Virus record (IMG/VR): IMGVR_UViG_3300030329_002635
Coordinates: 1 to 22,937 of that record
DNA length: 22,937 bases
Strand: one strand, 5' to 3'
Source: a virus
In this document: positions 13,815 through 22,092 of the stretch, piece after piece
Layout of the letters: each line of letters begins with the position of its first letter
How positions within the stretch are numbered: the stretch's first letter is position 1
Notes under the pieces: generated by a model
Database searches by the model: none
What the model saw: the letters and a program-made list of their open reading frames with translations, nothing else
What the model was told of the DNA's origin: nothing
Translations under genes and position numbers: made by a program

Positions 13815-15706
13815 TAAATCTTCCTGAGAAATTTCAAAGAGATATACAGAGCAAAAGTACATTTCTTGTACCTTTAATTGTTATTGATGACAGAATATTT
13901 TTATCAACATCTAAAGTTACCCTTGATGGCAAGAATTACGATCCTTTAGTTGAATCTTTAGGAAGTATAAGTGAATCAATAGATATAGAGAAAAGAAAGC
14001 CAAGAATATCAAGCACTTCTTTAAAACTTTTTAATTCAGAGTATAGAAACTCTACTTTATCTGAAAAAATGTTCTCACCCTCTGTTATGAACTCAGAACT
14101 AAAGATATACATCAAATCTCAATCTGCTCAAACATTAGATGATTGCCTAAATATATTTAATGGTAATGTTGTAGATATTAAAGGGAACAATAAAAGAATA
14201 GACTTAACTGTTGAAGATATATCTGAAGAAATATTGGGCATTGATTTGCCGAAAATTTATGTTGACGAAGAACAAGGATTGCCAGAGCAGCACAACAATA
14301 AATTTATACCTTTTGTATATGGGGTTGTAAATAAAGCTCCTTGTGTATATAAAGGGATATTTAAGTTCTCAAAATATTACAGCGATCAATACTCAATAAG
14401 CCCTGATTCTTGGTACTTAAAAAATGTTTCAAATCCTTATGTTTTTGCCGATAACGAGTATATGCTTATAAACGCTGATTCAAAAGCCTCTCTAACTGAT
14501 ACAATTTATGAAAACCCTATTGAATTACAGTACAAAATATTCCCCTACTCAAACGAAATACATATAGATAAAACTTTGGCTACTCCAGACCAAATTTTAG
14601 ATACTGAAATTGCTCCAAATATGCGAGGAAGCTTACCGTCTTATAATTTAGTGCAAGTAACTCATGTGGGGGATGTTACTTTTGATAAAAGTTATCATGT
14701 GTTAAGAACTCGAAAGGTTGGAGAAGATTCAAGCGAATTTAACACCTTTCCAATAAATTCTTTTGAAAATTGGATGGTGGGGGCTGAAAACAAAACCAAA
14801 CCCCCTTTTGTAGTGAGGCTTTCAGATAATGCAGATGTTAATACGGGAGCAATATCGTACATGATGCCTCTTGCCGCTGACGAAGACCCAGATAACGACT
14901 ATTACCCTATTTTATGGGGGGTTAATAGTGAAGGAAGGCAATTAGACCAATCCTTTGATTGGGATGGCTCTCATGGGGAATGTCTTTTACAGTTTTTATC
15001 TACGCCAATTTGTAGTGAAAGCAAAATTTTAACAGAGGCTGATAACATTAACCCTGATGAACAAAGCGTTCCTGTAAAAGGGTCTGCTCGTATAGAGTTT
15101 TCAATGTATGCTTGGGTGGCACAGCATTATAATGATGGGGCGTTCCCTAAAATGCACTTTATTTACGATGAAAAAAGCAACTTAATGTGGGATATGCACC
15201 AGGAATCTGAGGGGCTTTCAACTGGTGGGGCATTTCACAAGATTCCACAAAACGATGCCTTACATACCCATGAATCACATACTGGTGAAATCGGGGTTAT
15301 AGGGGTGTCAACATCTAATATTGCTTCTAATAAATTTGCTTTGTCAAACAGAATGAGAAACTCATTAAATGAGGGTTTTATAAACGATAACTCAGGGCAA
15401 GGGTTTATTTGGGATTTTACATTTGAGCATATAGCGTTTAAAAGAATTTTTATAATGAAAGATTTTACAACCTACGATATATATGCAGATGTCTTAGGGA
15501 GGGTTGATACTATTGATGGTAAATATACTTCAAACAGAGAGGTTAGAAGTTTGCAAGAAAGAGCCTTCCCTTCAGAGGGGCAAAGAGGGGTGTATAAAAC
15601 CTCTGTAACAAAGCCTATATCAAAGCCCGTTAGAAAGCCTATAAAAAAACCTATAAGAAAGCCTATAAAGAAAATTATTAAAACAAAAACAAAGGCTAAA
15701 TACTAA
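13811..15706 (+). CDS. Tail-tip protein with basic Lys-Pro C-terminus
   Basis: A 631-residue product directly downstream of the tape measure, the place of distal tail and baseplate proteins. Residues 1-130 (LVPLIVIDDRIFLSTSKVTL, then 'IEKRKPRISSTSLKLFNSEY') look like the beta domain that opens many tail-tip proteins. The middle contains 'NNKFIPFVYGVVNKAPCVYK', often seen in such proteins. The last 35 residues are a basic repeat of Lys-Pro-Ile/Val-Arg/Lys units (KPISKPVRKPIKKPIRKPIK) ending in TKAKY. The start overlaps the tape measure stop and the stop shares one base with the next ATG. The Lys-Pro tail echoes that of the gene at 1522-1695. Confidence 0.6.
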   Translation: MINLPEKFQRDIQSKSTFLVPLIVIDDRIFLSTSKVTLDGKNYDPLVESLGSISESIDIEKRKPRISSTSLKLFNSEYRNSTLSEKMFSPSVMNSELKIYIKSQSAQTLDDCLNIFNGNVVDIKGNNKRIDLTVEDISEEILGIDLPKIYVDEEQGLPEQHNNKFIPFVYGVVNKAPCVYKGIFKFSKYYSDQYSISPDSWYLKNVSNPYVFADNEYMLINADSKASLTDTIYENPIELQYKIFPYSNEIHIDKTLATPDQILDTEIAPNMRGSLPSYNLVQVTHVGDVTFDKSYHVLRTRKVGEDSSEFNTFPINSFENWMVGAENKTKPPFVVRLSDNADVNTGAISYMMPLAADEDPDNDYYPILWGVNSEGRQLDQSFDWDGSHGECLLQFLSTPICSESKILTEADNINPDEQSVPVKGSARIEFSMYAWVAQHYNDGAFPKMHFIYDEKSNLMWDMHQESEGLSTGGAFHKIPQNDALHTHESHTGEIGVIGVSTSNIASNKFALSNRMRNSLNEGFINDNSGQGFIWDFTFEHIAFKRIFIMKDFTTYDIYADVLGRVDTIDGKYTSNREVRSLQERAFPSEGQRGVYKTSVTKPISKPVRKPIKKPIRKPIKKIIKTKTKAKY

Positions 15707-18285
15707 TGGCAAATTTAATTTGGAAACCTTTAACCCAATCTATTGACCCTCAAAAACCATTTAGGTTTATTATAGAATTGGACACTCAAGATCCTTTTGA
15801 AGATGATCCAAATGGCTTACTGTTTAAGCAATGGATAGAAGCTGGTGAACCCCAAGGGAATGGTCTTGTTATCGATGAGATGATTTATTCTTTAGGGTAT
15901 GGGCATCAAAATTGGGGGAACGCCGAGTGGATGTCTTGGTTTTCTTCGGCAGAAGTAACAACTGACCCTAATGGGGTTTTACCAGGCGGGCAAAATGAGA
16001 ACCATCTTGAATCTCTTGGTGATGTAGGGGTAATAACATCTTGGCACTTAGATAAACTACCATATCTTAATAAAGTTTGGGAGAACAATAAATTTGAAGG
16101 GGTCTTTCACGACAACAATACTACTTATGGAGGATTTTTTGACCCAGCAGACCCACAGTCTATTTACTTAGAAAGCGATTCTCGTGCTATTGCAACTATT
16201 AGTCGGCAAAGGCTTGGTCTGTTAAACCAAAATGGTAATATAGTTGCCAATGATGGTTACGGTATTAATATCAACAACGCAACAGCAATAGCTTTGGACT
16301 ACTTTTACGGAGAGACTCCTTGGCAACATGATTCTACCATGAATATAAATCCTGAGAATGTTGATGGGTACACTATACTGTTTAGTTTAAAATTAAAATT
16401 CTTATCTAATTATGTGCATGGGCAAGGAACATCGGCTAACAATAATGTTGTTTTTTATATTGACTCTGCTGCACGTGCAGATATAGAAGACTCTACTCAA
16501 GATGTAAGCTATCATTCTGAAGATGCAATGATTCCTGGTACAAACATTGATAGTGGGCTTGACAATTATTATTCAACAGCTGTAACAAAACACGCTTTTC
16601 TTCCTATTAAATACGGGGGAGTACAAGACCTTATGATTTATGGGGATGTTGTTAGCTCTCCAAATTTTGCTATCGAAGGCATACCCTCTGTAATAAATTT
16701 ATCAATCCAATCTTTTGAATATACAGGTTATGTAGATATATTTGTTATCTCCTCTGAGGATACTCAAGCAATAGATTCTTTTAATCATCCATCAATAGAG
16801 TTAGGAGAGCAGCATATCGCACAATATGGAACATTCCAAATAGAGGGTCAAGAGCAACAAGGGTCAGGTCAAATATTTTTAAACAGAGACGAACTAAAGC
16901 AAGTAACAATATTTTATAGCCCTAATTATGTAAACGCAAACCAAACGGATACATTTGCAATATTTCTAAGGAAATCAGAACCTTCTTTTCACTTATATCC
17001 TGAAGATATGCAGGAAGAAATTACTAATATTTGGAATGAGACTTATAATGAGGAAAACTTATGGACTAATTTTCAAATTTTCTCGATTCAGATATTAGAC
17101 ATTTTAGATGAAGATGCCCAATTAACATTAGATGCTTTAGATTACAATCCTTCTTTTGAAACTCTTATTACAAAACCATCTGATATAATTTATCATATAT
17201 TAGGCGTAGAGTGTGGTTATATTGGAGAAGTAGATCAGGAATCTATATTAGAATCCAGAGAGCAACATAGTCAGATAGGGTTAGATTGGGATTTAGCTTT
17301 TTCTGTTAACCAAGAAATTCAATGTAAAAAGCTTATACAAGAAATATCCCAATCATCAAAATCTATTCCTATTTTATCTAACAATATTCTAAAGTTTATA
17401 AATATTAAAAATACATACGATGGTAGCGAGGAAATGCAACTTATTAATGCAAGAGATGTTATAAATTATAACTTTAAAAGAACTCCTATAGATAAGGTTT
17501 TGACTCGTGTAGAAGTTAAACATACCTTTGATTATGGGAGGGGTAATTATTTAAATTCTACAGACAGTATATCTGTTTCAGAGAATCATTTAGATGGTTA
17601 TTTTATCACAGGAACTTACAAGGATTATGTAGATAGAAATATTGAAATGCACAATTACTATAGATTTAAAGAAAACCCTCAAACAGGAGAGTTATTGCAC
17701 TCTACAAGTTATTTAATCACAGAGAATAACTATATAAGAGATGAGGGTGTCGCTAATCAGTTGGCAAAGTTTTTGTTGCTATGGAATTGTAATCAGCACA
17801 ATATTGTAGAGCTTACTTTACCTTTAAAATACTATGCCCTTCAAACTGGAGACTTGATTGAGTTTGACGAAATGATTTATGGAGAAAAGGCTTATAATGA
17901 AAATTATGTTCTTGACAGCCCAGATGATATGCCTATTAGATGTGGGCAATATATATTACCTTTGTTTATGGTTACAGAGACCACTAAGGGCTTGAGCAAT
18001 GTTAAAATAAAGGCGATACAAATGCACCACATGGAAGATACTCCTTTAACCTATAAGGGCAACACATACGAAGATGTTTCGGCTCAATATTTAACGAACA
18101 GTATGTCAGGAGATGCTTCTTTAAATTACGAAGTTAATGTAGGTGATGTTGTTTTAATGATAAAGCATATATTAGGAGAAATTACTTTAGAGGGGCAAGC
18201 ACTTTTAAATGCAGATATGACCAATGACGGTGAAGTTAGGATAAATGATGTCGTATTAGTTATTGCCAAAATATTAGAGGAATAA
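15706..18285 (+). CDS. Large tail-tip protein with C-terminal dockerin-like module
   Basis: An 859-residue protein. The central part, about 480-720, has the look of a tail hub or gpJ-like protein: 'DIIYHILGVECGYIGEVD', 'SVNQEIQCKKLIQEISQS' and 'TPIDKVLTRVEVKHTFDYGR'. The last 58 residues form two calcium-loop repeats each followed by a helix. Loop 1 is DASLNYEVNVGD with helix VVLMIKHILGE; loop 2 is DMTNDGEVRIND with helix VVLVIAKILEE. Asp, Asn/Thr and Asp sit at positions 1, 3, 5 and 12, as in type I dockerin modules. In cellulosomes these bind cohesins; on a phage tail the partner is unknown. It overlaps the previous gene by one base. Confidence 0.7.
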   Translation: MANLIWKPLTQSIDPQKPFRFIIELDTQDPFEDDPNGLLFKQWIEAGEPQGNGLVIDEMIYSLGYGHQNWGNAEWMSWFSSAEVTTDPNGVLPGGQNENHLESLGDVGVITSWHLDKLPYLNKVWENNKFEGVFHDNNTTYGGFFDPADPQSIYLESDSRAIATISRQRLGLLNQNGNIVANDGYGININNATAIALDYFYGETPWQHDSTMNINPENVDGYTILFSLKLKFLSNYVHGQGTSANNNVVFYIDSAARADIEDSTQDVSYHSEDAMIPGTNIDSGLDNYYSTAVTKHAFLPIKYGGVQDLMIYGDVVSSPNFAIEGIPSVINLSIQSFEYTGYVDIFVISSEDTQAIDSFNHPSIELGEQHIAQYGTFQIEGQEQQGSGQIFLNRDELKQVTIFYSPNYVNANQTDTFAIFLRKSEPSFHLYPEDMQEEITNIWNETYNEENLWTNFQIFSIQILDILDEDAQLTLDALDYNPSFETLITKPSDIIYHILGVECGYIGEVDQESILESREQHSQIGLDWDLAFSVNQEIQCKKLIQEISQSSKSIPILSNNILKFINIKNTYDGSEEMQLINARDVINYNFKRTPIDKVLTRVEVKHTFDYGRGNYLNSTDSISVSENHLDGYFITGTYKDYVDRNIEMHNYYRFKENPQTGELLHSTSYLITENNYIRDEGVANQLAKFLLLWNCNQHNIVELTLPLKYYALQTGDLIEFDEMIYGEKAYNENYVLDSPDDMPIRCGQYILPLFMVTETTKGLSNVKIKAIQMHHMEDTPLTYKGNTYEDVSAQYLTNSMSGDASLNYEVNVGDVVLMIKHILGEITLEGQALLNADMTNDGEVRINDVVLVIAKILEE

Positions 18286-18286
18286 G

Positions 18287-18718
18287 ATGAAGGATAAAAT
18301 AAACAGAGCAAACAAACCAATAGCAACGCAAGGTAAACTTATTTATGGAAGAGGAGATGTTATCTTTCAAACTAACGGAGAGGTTGCTGCTTTTGAAATC
18401 GATTACTCTGGTCTAATTCAAGGGGTAAAAAAGCTTGGAGATGGATGGACTATTAGATTTGGGAAGAATAAAATTATTATATTTAGCTTAGCACAAACAG
18501 AACTATCTGAGCTTTTGTTTACTTATGTTGGAGACTTAGAAATATCTAAGTGCAACTTTGTTACATGGAATAATAAGTCACATTCAGCCTCAGTCGTTTT
18601 TGAAGGGAGAAGTTCTTGGAGAGTTAATCGTGGATCGTGGGGTTCAGATGCGAGAAAATATGAAGAAATAAAAGACCCAAGCCTCCCACAGGCTACGGTA
18701 AGAAAATCAACTATTTAG
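18287..18718 (+). CDS. Tail-associated protein, unknown function
   Basis: A 143-residue, beta-rich product following the large tail-tip gene with one base between stop and start. GAGGAAT upstream serves as ribosome binding site. Recognisable features are only general: an N-terminal basic segment (DKINRANKPIATQGK), strands such as 'GDVIFQTNGEVAAFEIDYSG' and 'GWTIRFGKNKIIIFSL', and a basic C-terminus. There is no membrane segment. Its place in the tail operon suggests a minor tail or tip component, but the family is not recognised. Confidence 0.6.
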   Translation: MKDKINRANKPIATQGKLIYGRGDVIFQTNGEVAAFEIDYSGLIQGVKKLGDGWTIRFGKNKIIIFSLAQTELSELLFTYVGDLEISKCNFVTWNNKSHSASVVFEGRSSWRVNRGSWGSDARKYEEIKDPSLPQATVRKSTI

Positions 18719-18727
18719 GAGTTAAGT

Positions 18728-19813
18728 ATGGCAAAAAGAAGTATAGGGAAATGTAGGTTTTACGCAGACTATCCAAGCTATTTAAAATCATTAGGATATT
18801 ATAAAGGAACATTTGCACAGGGATTCAAAGATGAGGTTTCTGATGAAAGTGTAGAAGATGTGTTTAATATGAACCCTTCGCAACCTGTCAGCTTACCGCT
18901 TGATTATAATGGCTCTGTTGATTCTTTTAAAATAGGGATAAAAATACAAGACCAAAACGAGGATCCAAACATTCAATTAACACAGTTATTAAAACAAACA
19001 AATTACGCAGGACTATTGGGGCATAATTTAGCTAATATGGTGGGCGTGGCTGATGAATATGAGAATGTTGGTCTCAGGTTGATGATTGATGGGTTTTACG
19101 GTGAAAATAATAATGAATCAACTAAAATAGTTAATTTTAAGGATGTTGATTATAATGGTTATTCATTGTGGGAAACAGGTGCCTTCACTTCTGACGACCC
19201 CTCTTATTATAAGAATATTAGTATTTACTCTATATATCAAGCTGCTGAATCAGCAGTAGATTACAATCTTAAATTAGGAGCATTTACTTTCGGAAGATAT
19301 TTCGAGCCAAGCCATTCCCCAGATTTAAGCGTAAAGCTAATAAAATCTTATGAAGGAGTTGATGTGCAGACAACATTAGGGGGAAGCACTATAACTAACT
19401 TTAATCACTTAGGACAGCCAATGTGGGGAGATTTGCCAGCTTGGACATTAGAAAAGCAAAAAGGGCATGATTATAATGTAGGGGCAGACAGAGGAAGAAG
19501 AACTTGGCAAGTTAGTTTTAGCTATTTATCCGATACCGATATATTTAACACAGCTACCAATGAAAATAAGCTTTTTACATGGACAGATACATCAATAAGC
19601 GATAGTGGCGATAGAGAATATCAATTTGACACATCTATGGCAAGCTTTTTCTTGTTAACTCATAACGGAAATTTAAGATTTATCTTCTGTCCAAATACTG
19701 ATCTTAAGAATAAAGAGTTTGCTTTGTGTATGATTGACCAAGATTCTCTTACCTACACTCAAGTAGCACATCGTACTTGGAATGTGTCTATGAATATAAT
19801 GGAAGTTTGGTAA
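18728..19813 (+). CDS. Tail-associated structural protein, last gene of the rightward operon
   Basis: A 361-residue product with an AGGAG site before ATG 18728. It is rich in aromatic residues and Asp/Asn, mostly strands, with segments such as 'CRFYADYPSYLKSLGYYKGT', 'GRYFEPSHSPDLSVKLIKSY' and a C-terminal 'VAHRTWNVSMNIMEVW'. A segment like 'GRRTWQVSFSYLSDTDIF' is typical of distal tail or adhesion proteins that pack beta sandwiches. The stop codon touches the stop of the convergent operon without a gap. The role is inferred from operon position; a distal tail or fiber attachment protein is possible. Confidence 0.55.
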   Translation: MAKRSIGKCRFYADYPSYLKSLGYYKGTFAQGFKDEVSDESVEDVFNMNPSQPVSLPLDYNGSVDSFKIGIKIQDQNEDPNIQLTQLLKQTNYAGLLGHNLANMVGVADEYENVGLRLMIDGFYGENNNESTKIVNFKDVDYNGYSLWETGAFTSDDPSYYKNISIYSIYQAAESAVDYNLKLGAFTFGRYFEPSHSPDLSVKLIKSYEGVDVQTTLGGSTITNFNHLGQPMWGDLPAWTLEKQKGHDYNVGADRGRRTWQVSFSYLSDTDIFNTATNENKLFTWTDTSISDSGDREYQFDTSMASFFLLTHNGNLRFIFCPNTDLKNKEFALCMIDQDSLTYTQVAHRTWNVSMNIMEVW

Positions 19814-20155
19814 TTAGGTTCGGCGAGGGTCTTTGACTACAAAGCCTAATCCTGCTGAAAATCTAATAATTCTATCTAATAGCTCACTAAATTCTTCAGT
19901 ATCTAAATCTTTAGTAGATTGGATGCCGAATCTTTGTTTAATAACATCGTGCATTTCATCTTCATCATATCCTAAATGATTACCAATCTGCCTTATGATA
20001 TGCCTATAGTAGTTGTTTTGTTGCGTAGAACGAGTTTTAGGGGCTTCTTTTATGTCAACCCACACATCACCCTTAATTCCATTTAAATGCCTTTTTAAGC
20101 CAGCTTCGTCATGGAATATTAGGCTTCCATTCTTTACTTTGCCTGTAAATTTCAT
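19814..20155 (-). CDS. NinB-like recombination protein
   Basis: A 113-residue product starting MKFTGKVKNGSLIFHDEAGL. The segment 'KTRSTQQNNYYRHIIRQIGN' carries the R-S-x-Q-Q-N-x-Y-Y pattern of NinB/YbcN-type proteins, which bind single-stranded DNA and help phage recombination. A 'LGYDEDEMHDVIKQRFG' segment also fits the small phage members of this group. The gene is the last of the leftward operon; its start overlaps the previous stop by four bases (ATGA). Lambda NinB is about 146 residues, so this is a shorter version. The assignment comes from the motif and from neighbouring resolvase and HNH genes. Confidence 0.6.
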   Translation of the reverse strand: MKFTGKVKNGSLIFHDEAGLKRHLNGIKGDVWVDIKEAPKTRSTQQNNYYRHIIRQIGNHLGYDEDEMHDVIKQRFGIQSTKDLDTEEFSELLDRIIRFSAGLGFVVKDPRRT

Positions 20156-20469
20156 TCGTTAAACTCGAAATTATGAATCTCTACTTTATGTAGTTGGTCT
20201 TTCAACATATCAAAGCCTGCACAATGATCGTAAGTTGGAAAGAAATACATCCATTTCCCGCCACTCATATTTATCCAATAACAAAAAGCAAGCCCCAACT
20301 TTCCTGTAGATTTCTTAAATCTTATAATTGCAGTTGATTCACTTAAAGGTATAATCTTGCTAACCTCAAATGTTTCGTTAGTGTGGTTAAACTCTCTGTT
20401 TGGATTGCTAAAATTCTCAGCAATTCTTTTAGACAGCTCTTTTAATTTTATGGCTCTATCTTTCTGCAT
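20152..20469 (-). CDS. Unknown protein in DNA-processing operon
   Basis: A 105-residue product with AAGGAG seven bases before its ATG at 20469. It begins with a basic helix (QKDRAIKLKELSKRIAENF) and continues with strands such as 'STAIIRFKKSTGKLGLAFCY' and 'MSGGKWMYFFPTYDHCAGFD'. No catalytic motif or membrane segment is seen. It overlaps the preceding gene by 14 bases and the following one by four, so it is expressed with the recombination genes. Many phage operons carry small single-function accessories here, but the family is not recognised. Confidence 0.65.
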   Translation of the reverse strand: MQKDRAIKLKELSKRIAENFSNPNREFNHTNETFEVSKIIPLSESTAIIRFKKSTGKLGLAFCYWINMSGGKWMYFFPTYDHCAGFDMLKDQLHKVEIHNFEFNE

Positions 20470-20734
20470 AATAACTCCTTATTAGTTTAAATGCTTCTTT
20501 CCATACATTAATTTTATACTTGTCTTCAAATCTCGGTATCCCCAAAGCGTGTCTTTCAGTATGATGTAATCGGCAGAGGGGTATGCAAGAGAAGTGTTTG
20601 AGTGTAGGTTTTTTGCGGTTACCCCCCATACCAATAGCTTCAAGGTGGTCAGGGTCAGGGGAGGAGGCAAAACAGACCAAGCAAGTACATCCCCGAATAT
20701 AATCCAGATATTTTATTGAATCTGCTTTAGCCAA
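20456..20734 (-). CDS. HNH-like nuclease, DUF968/YbcO type
   Basis: A 92-residue product with the pattern C-x-C-x2-C at 16-21, 'PDHLEAIGMGG' at about 28-38, C50, C54 and 'CRLHHTERHALG' at 54-65. A Cys pair, an Asp-His, then Cys-x3-Cys-x2-His-His followed by Glu/His corresponds to the compact beta-beta-alpha metal nuclease fold of DUF968 and YbcO proteins. These occur in phage recombination modules and may cut branched DNA. The start is TTG at 20734, overlapping the previous gene by 22 bases; no in-frame ATG is near. The nuclease role is inferred from motifs. Confidence 0.65.
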   Translation of the reverse strand: MAKADSIKYLDYIRGCTCLVCFASSPDPDHLEAIGMGGNRKKPTLKHFSCIPLCRLHHTERHALGIPRFEDKYKINVWKEAFKLIRSYYAER

Positions 20735-21006
20735 TCCTCTAACCTGAACACAATATAAGCCTCGCCTCTGTTTTGTCTTATTACCTGAGCATCTACGTTC
20801 TCGTTCGGGATAAGGTAGGATGCTATATTCTTTCTTATTTTGGCTTGAACTTTGTAGTCCTCTATAACAAGATCAACTTCGGCGTGCATCCCTAATGACT
20901 CTCCATTGGATGCGTAGGCTCTTTTGGAGTCGAGACCAAACTCTTTTGCTTTATTAACAATATCTCTTTCAAATTTATTTCCTTTAACTTTACTTGGATG
21001 AGCCAT
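20713..21006 (-). CDS. PD-(D/E)xK nuclease, Holliday junction resolvase-like
   Basis: A 97-residue product in which 'KGNKFERDIVNKAKEFGLDS' (Glu13), 'GESLGMHAEVDLVIEDYKVQ' (Asp45) and the end of that strand, Gln54-Ala-Lys56, form the PD-(D/E)xK core, with Gln replacing the usual Glu. Phage proteins of this pattern are generally described as Holliday junction resolvases that cut branched DNA before packaging. GGAG lies eight bases upstream of the ATG. Its first residues, MAHPSK, are the same as those of the HNH protein encoded just upstream. It overlaps the small ORF before it and the gene after it. Confidence 0.75.
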   Translation of the reverse strand: MAHPSKVKGNKFERDIVNKAKEFGLDSKRAYASNGESLGMHAEVDLVIEDYKVQAKIRKNIASYLIPNENVDAQVIRQNRGEAYIVFRLEDWLKQIQ

Positions 21007-21118
21007 TTATCATCTCCATTTCTAAATCGTGTCGCAATAAATCTAAATGACCATCTTCAGTATCAACACCTTGATTTAATACATTTTGTATTCTATCTAA
21101 TATTTCTTGCTTTGTCAT
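20990..21118 (-). CDS. Small 42-residue protein overlapping the resolvase start
   Basis: ATG 21118 is preceded by AGAGGAAAG, a good ribosome binding site, and opens 42 codons (MTKQEILDRIQNVLNQGVDT and onward, ending MINGSSK). It is acidic and probably helical. The last 17 bases overlap the resolvase start in another frame, so its translation could couple to that gene, and the resolvase's ribosome binding site lies inside it. Family unknown. The clear site and tight placement support a real gene. Confidence 0.6.
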   Translation of the reverse strand: MTKQEILDRIQNVLNQGVDTEDGHLDLLRHDLEMEMINGSSK

Positions 21119-21151
21119 TTTCTTTCCTCTTTTTGTTTTTTCGCTTATATT

Positions 21152-21991
21152 TTATTTATCATAAAATTTATTCCAATAATCTAATTTTTCTTTATTCATT
21201 CTTTTATTTTTTTTTATTTCTGACGACACCGCCTCTTTCCATTCCTCCCAAGTGCTAAACCATCCTCCATTATAAAACACTTTCATTTCATCAATAGAAT
21301 ATAATTTATTTAATTTTTTTAGCAAACTTATCGTAGCCCCGTTCTGCCAATTAAAAACCTTGTTTCCATTTTCTTCTATCGTTTCAAATATTTTATCTGC
21401 CTTCTCATACAATAAATTATATTCATTCCTTACATCATTTTTCATATTATAGCAAATTCCACCTATCTTGCTAAAGGCTAACCATTTAGGATCAGGGCAA
21501 GGAACATCTCCATAATGATCAAAAGCCCTTTCTACCGCATCATACACTATGTTTAGTTCAAATTTATTAATTATTGTTTGCAGTTTTCTTTTCTTTACAA
21601 TATCAAGCTCATAACCCCATCCTTTTAATATAAAATCACAGAGCTTATCTGCCTTTAGATTACTAACAAACAACAACTCTTCCCTCCATTTTGCAATCAT
21701 TTCTATTTGATTCCTTCTCTCTTGCAATTCATCAAGGCTTTTCTTTTGCTTTTTAACTATATGATTATCACTTAAAAGCCTCGCACTTTTACCGCTGTTG
21801 CAACCAAAACAAGATGTTATTAAATTTGTAATACTATTATTTCCGCCATTTTTAACAGGATTAATATGATCTACATTTAAAATAACATCAGGAGCATCTT
21901 GCCCACAATATTGACATTTAAAACTATCCCTCTTAAAAACTTCAAATCTTAATTTCTTAGAAATTGGCTTTCTTTTGCTTGGATGTGCCAT
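21152..21991 (-). CDS. HNH endonuclease
   Basis: A 279-residue protein with a classical HNH domain at residues 16-70: a Cys pair in 'FKCQYCGQ' (26, 29), Asp41-His42 in 'NVDHINPVKNGG', Asn56 in 'SITNL', and a second Cys pair with Asn65 in 'CFGCNSGK'. The rest (about 75-279) is helical and basic, of unknown type, perhaps DNA-binding or specific to a lineage. Such proteins may be homing or packaging-linked endonucleases. As it sits inside the recombination operon in the same orientation, either role is possible. AGAGGA lies upstream of ATG 21991. The start overlaps a 44-residue basic ORF. Confidence 0.88.
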   Translation of the reverse strand: MAHPSKRKPISKKLRFEVFKRDSFKCQYCGQDAPDVILNVDHINPVKNGGNNSITNLITSCFGCNSGKSARLLSDNHIVKKQKKSLDELQERRNQIEMIAKWREELLFVSNLKADKLCDFILKGWGYELDIVKKRKLQTIINKFELNIVYDAVERAFDHYGDVPCPDPKWLAFSKIGGICYNMKNDVRNEYNLLYEKADKIFETIEENGNKVFNWQNGATISLLKKLNKLYSIDEMKVFYNGGWFSTWEEWKEAVSSEIKKNKRMNKEKLDYWNKFYDK

Positions 21992-22091
21992 TTTTTTTCC
22001 TCTGCTTTTTCTTCATTCGTTTATACTTCTTAATTTCTTCGTGTCTTCTCTTTTTATCTTGTTTTCTTTCTTTTGCTTTTTTATTCGGCAT
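21957..22091 (-). CDS. Small basic protein, 44 residues
   Basis: ATG 22091 follows AAAGGA and sits one base after the methyltransferase stop. It encodes a very basic peptide (MPNKKAKERKQDKKRRHEEI and onward), about half Lys or Arg. Short proteins beginning MPNKKAK occur in many phages, from memory, but their role is unknown; nucleic acid binding is a natural guess. It overlaps the HNH gene start by 35 bases in another frame, reading that start as NGTSK. Confidence 0.55.
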   Translation of the reverse strand: MPNKKAKERKQDKKRRHEEIKKYKRMKKKQRKKNGTSKQKKANF

Positions 22092-22092
22092 T

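Noticed and set aside
19813-19850. A nested hairpin (ATTAGG/CCTAAT with inner CTTTG/CAAAG) at the convergent junction as a bidirectional terminator.
   Set aside because: The stems are short and AT-rich, the interior is unpaired, and there is no T-tract on either side; too weak to list as a feature.
20998-21258. A rightward ORF rich in Phe and Leu that looks like a membrane protein.
   Set aside because: It is the antisense of leftward genes in an A-rich coding strand and has no ribosome binding site.
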